Of a DNA stretch of 30,885 nt, positions 28,974 through 30,885 are shown piece by piece. This DNA is from Blastocladiella britannica. Lineage: Eukaryota; Blastocladiomycota; Blastocladiomycetes; Blastocladiales; Blastocladiaceae. The stretch is taken from assembly GCA_025349905.2 (NCBI GenBank), contig MU624695.1:1-30885 (forward strand), read 5' to 3'. Below the pieces are notes generated by a model. That model was not told the DNA's origin, did not search any database, and saw nothing but the letters and a program-made list of their open reading frames with translations. The position numbers and the translations under genes were made by a program. Numbering within the stretch: position 1 is the first letter of the stretch; every line of letters starts with the position of its first letter.

Positions 28974-30885
28974 ATGGCCTCGTCAATGTCCCCGCAGCGA
29001 CGGCGCCAAGTCCCGACGACCCCCTGGCTGCCCACATCCCCGACCAAGGCCGCCGCATCGCACCACTCGACCCCGCATGCGACGCTCGACCAGTACCTGA
29101 AGCAGCACGAGATGCAGCGGCGCGGCCGGTTCCGATCGCCGCCTCCACCCGCACTCCAGTCATCATTGGGGCCGGGAGCAGCCGCCGCGCGCCGGATCGT
29201 GTCCGAACAGGATGCAGTGCGCGCATTAAGGCGCCAGCACGCCGACACGCTCTCGCAGCTGATGACGGTGTCGGTGGTCCAAAATGCTTCGGCGGATGCC
29301 GCGGTGATCGCCGACGTGCAGCGCGCGAGCCGGCAGTGGCGGGCCGCTGGTACCAATGCTGCTAACACGGCGCAGTCTATTTACGGCACGTTCGATGCGT
29401 CGGCGTCTATTTTGGCGGCTTATCCGCCGTCCCAGCAGCAGCAAAAGCAGCAGTCGTGGGGCGGCGGTCGGTCAGCGACGCCCGGCGGCGCCATGTCTCC
29501 TCCCCCGCCACCTCCACCGGTCCCGCCACCGGCACCTCCACCGCCGCCGCTGGTGATCCCGCGGTCTCCACTCCAAACCGGAAGCAGATCCCCGTCACGA
29601 TTGTCGCCCACCAAGCGGTCGCTGCCGCCTTGGTCGCGGCCAACCGTTTCCACCCACGTCCGCCCGTTCGGGGCCGGTTCACCATCACACCACCACCACC
29701 ACAACAACTGGTCGCCCATGGTCTCGGTTGCTCGCGACGAGTTGCTAGATGAAGGGATTTCGGGTGTGTTCCTGGTCAACCATACGCTGGACGCGGTACC
29801 ACTGGCGACGACGACCGGTGATGGCGGGTCGCTGCATGTCCAACGCGGGCAGTACGGTGTCGAGTCGTTTGGCGCACCGGCGGTACCGCCATTACCGCCG
29901 CTTCCGCCGCGGTGGGTCGGGTCGCCTGTCGTGAGCCGTGCTTCACCCATGAACGGACGGGGGGATCGCTCAGCTCAGAACGGCAGCAGCGATCTTGACA
30001 ATGACAATGAGTCGGTGGCATGGACGATTGGCGATGCGGTGGACCAATTCCGGGCCGAGGTCGGACTGGCGGACTTGATGCCAGTGGCAACCGCTGACCT
30101 GCACTCGGCCCTGGCGTCGTCTCCATTGGCACCGAGTCCCCCAACACCAGCCGAGGAGGAGGATACGGTGCATTACTGTACGTGCGCTCAACCTCATCCC
30201 CTCGTCCTGACCCAAAGCTCACAAAAAAAATCAATAGATTCGGGATACTTTACTGCCACGGCCACTGACCGGCTGGCACCGCTGGTCGGCGGCCGCACGC
30301 CCGGCGACGACGATCCGCCGGTCAAAGTGCGGATCCCTGCGTCGGTGGCCGCCCGGCTGCAGGCCGGATCCAAGATGAAGGTGGTGGTTCACTCGCGCAC
30401 CACGTTTGACGATCAGGAGAGTATGGCTCTCAACCGGGTACGTGTTTGTTCCCACTTTGGCTCACTCTGGAAAAAAATAGTTGACGATTGGAAGTAATGT
30501 AGCACTTGCACGCTGGATGTCGGCCGAATTTGTATGCGGGACGGACGCGAATGAACAGCACGTCCATGGCGCTGCGAGCGAATGTTCAACCAGCGGTGGC
30601 GGCAGCACGGTGGCGACCTCGAGACGCATTCGACACGGTGGGATCCAAGGCATGGACGACGCGACTTGGCGGCTGAAACCCCAAACAGCCATGTTTTACA
30701 CAACCAAAAAAAAAAATACACGGCTGAGTGGGCTTTTGAAGTTTCCATCTCACCGGCGATCTCGTCCGCTATGCGGGCGCTACACCAATTGTGCGACTGG
30801 TGTAGCAGAGAGTGGATACCGTTTTTGTTTCCGGGAAAGAAAAGGGGGAAAAAAACAACAACTACGGCGACGCCGCCGCCTTGGC
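28974..30885 (+). CDS. Proline-rich orphan protein, partial at window edge
   Basis: Exon 1 is 28974..30178. A 60-nt stop-free intron (30179..30238, gtacgt...caatag) separates it from exon 2, 30239..30437. A second intron of 43 nt (30438..30480, gtacgt...aaatag) is likely, after which the phase-matched frame stays open to the last base, so the 3' end is not seen. The product is not recognised. Residues 1-60 are Ser/Pro/Thr-rich, and 80-130 form a helical Ala/Arg-rich block. A polyproline stretch near 180-200 (PPPPPPPVPPPAPPPPP) could bind SH3, WW or profilin. A His5 run and another Pro cluster (VPPLPPLPPRW) follow. The most ordered part is PVKVRIPASVAARLQ near 460, before the second intron. 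A scaffold in actin or signalling is a guess. The start ATG follows aaag and is the first in frame. Confidence 0.62.

Overview
This is nuclear DNA of a eukaryotic microbe, most likely a zoosporic fungus. The genes carry spliceosomal introns, 5' mitochondrial presequences and eukaryote-only families (PGS1, a Gea/GBF1 Sec7 factor, Ssh4, TMEM128). The sequence is GC-rich and compact, and introns are mostly 43-81 nt. A gene family built on L-[DE]-W-W repeats, together with plant-like LRR proteins, fits Blastocladiomycota (Allomyces, Catenaria). That placement is an inference from gene content and was not tested.

Region 1 (1-13.6 kb) is a dense housekeeping block. In order it holds a histone-fold (TAF-like) protein (-), a triose-phosphate-transporter-family membrane protein (-), PGS1 (+), the Arf exchange factor Gea/GBF1 (-), a small orphan (-), arginyl-tRNA synthetase (+), a TMEM128 homologue (+) and an unusual Asp/His-rich protein (+). 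Neighbouring genes are often only 17-180 bp apart.

Region 2 (about 14-25 kb) is an accessory, decaying stretch. It holds a heavily frameshifted Gag-like pseudogene (-), one intact W-repeat gene (+), a second W-repeat copy broken by a TGA and a frameshift (+), a seven-exon LRR membrane protein with roughly one repeat per exon (-), and a long pseudogene with an F-box-like start (+).

Region 3 (25-30.9 kb) returns to ordinary genes: an Ssh4/Ear1-type SPRY membrane protein (+), mitochondrial thioredoxin (+), a small probable mitochondrial membrane subunit (-) and a proline-rich orphan (+) that reaches the window edge.

Reconstructing the introns by hand gives about 20 splice pairs. Their 5' sites favour GTACGT or GTGCGT rather than GTAAGT, and many 3' sites sit in A-rich rather than pyrimidine-rich tracts. 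Four introns are multiples of three without stops, so naive ORF calls read through them. Functionally, several genes concern membranes and trafficking (PGS1, Gea/GBF1, transporter, TMEM128, Ssh4) or mitochondria (PGS1, ArgRS, thioredoxin, small subunit). There is no operon logic. I found no tRNA, rRNA or CRISPR.
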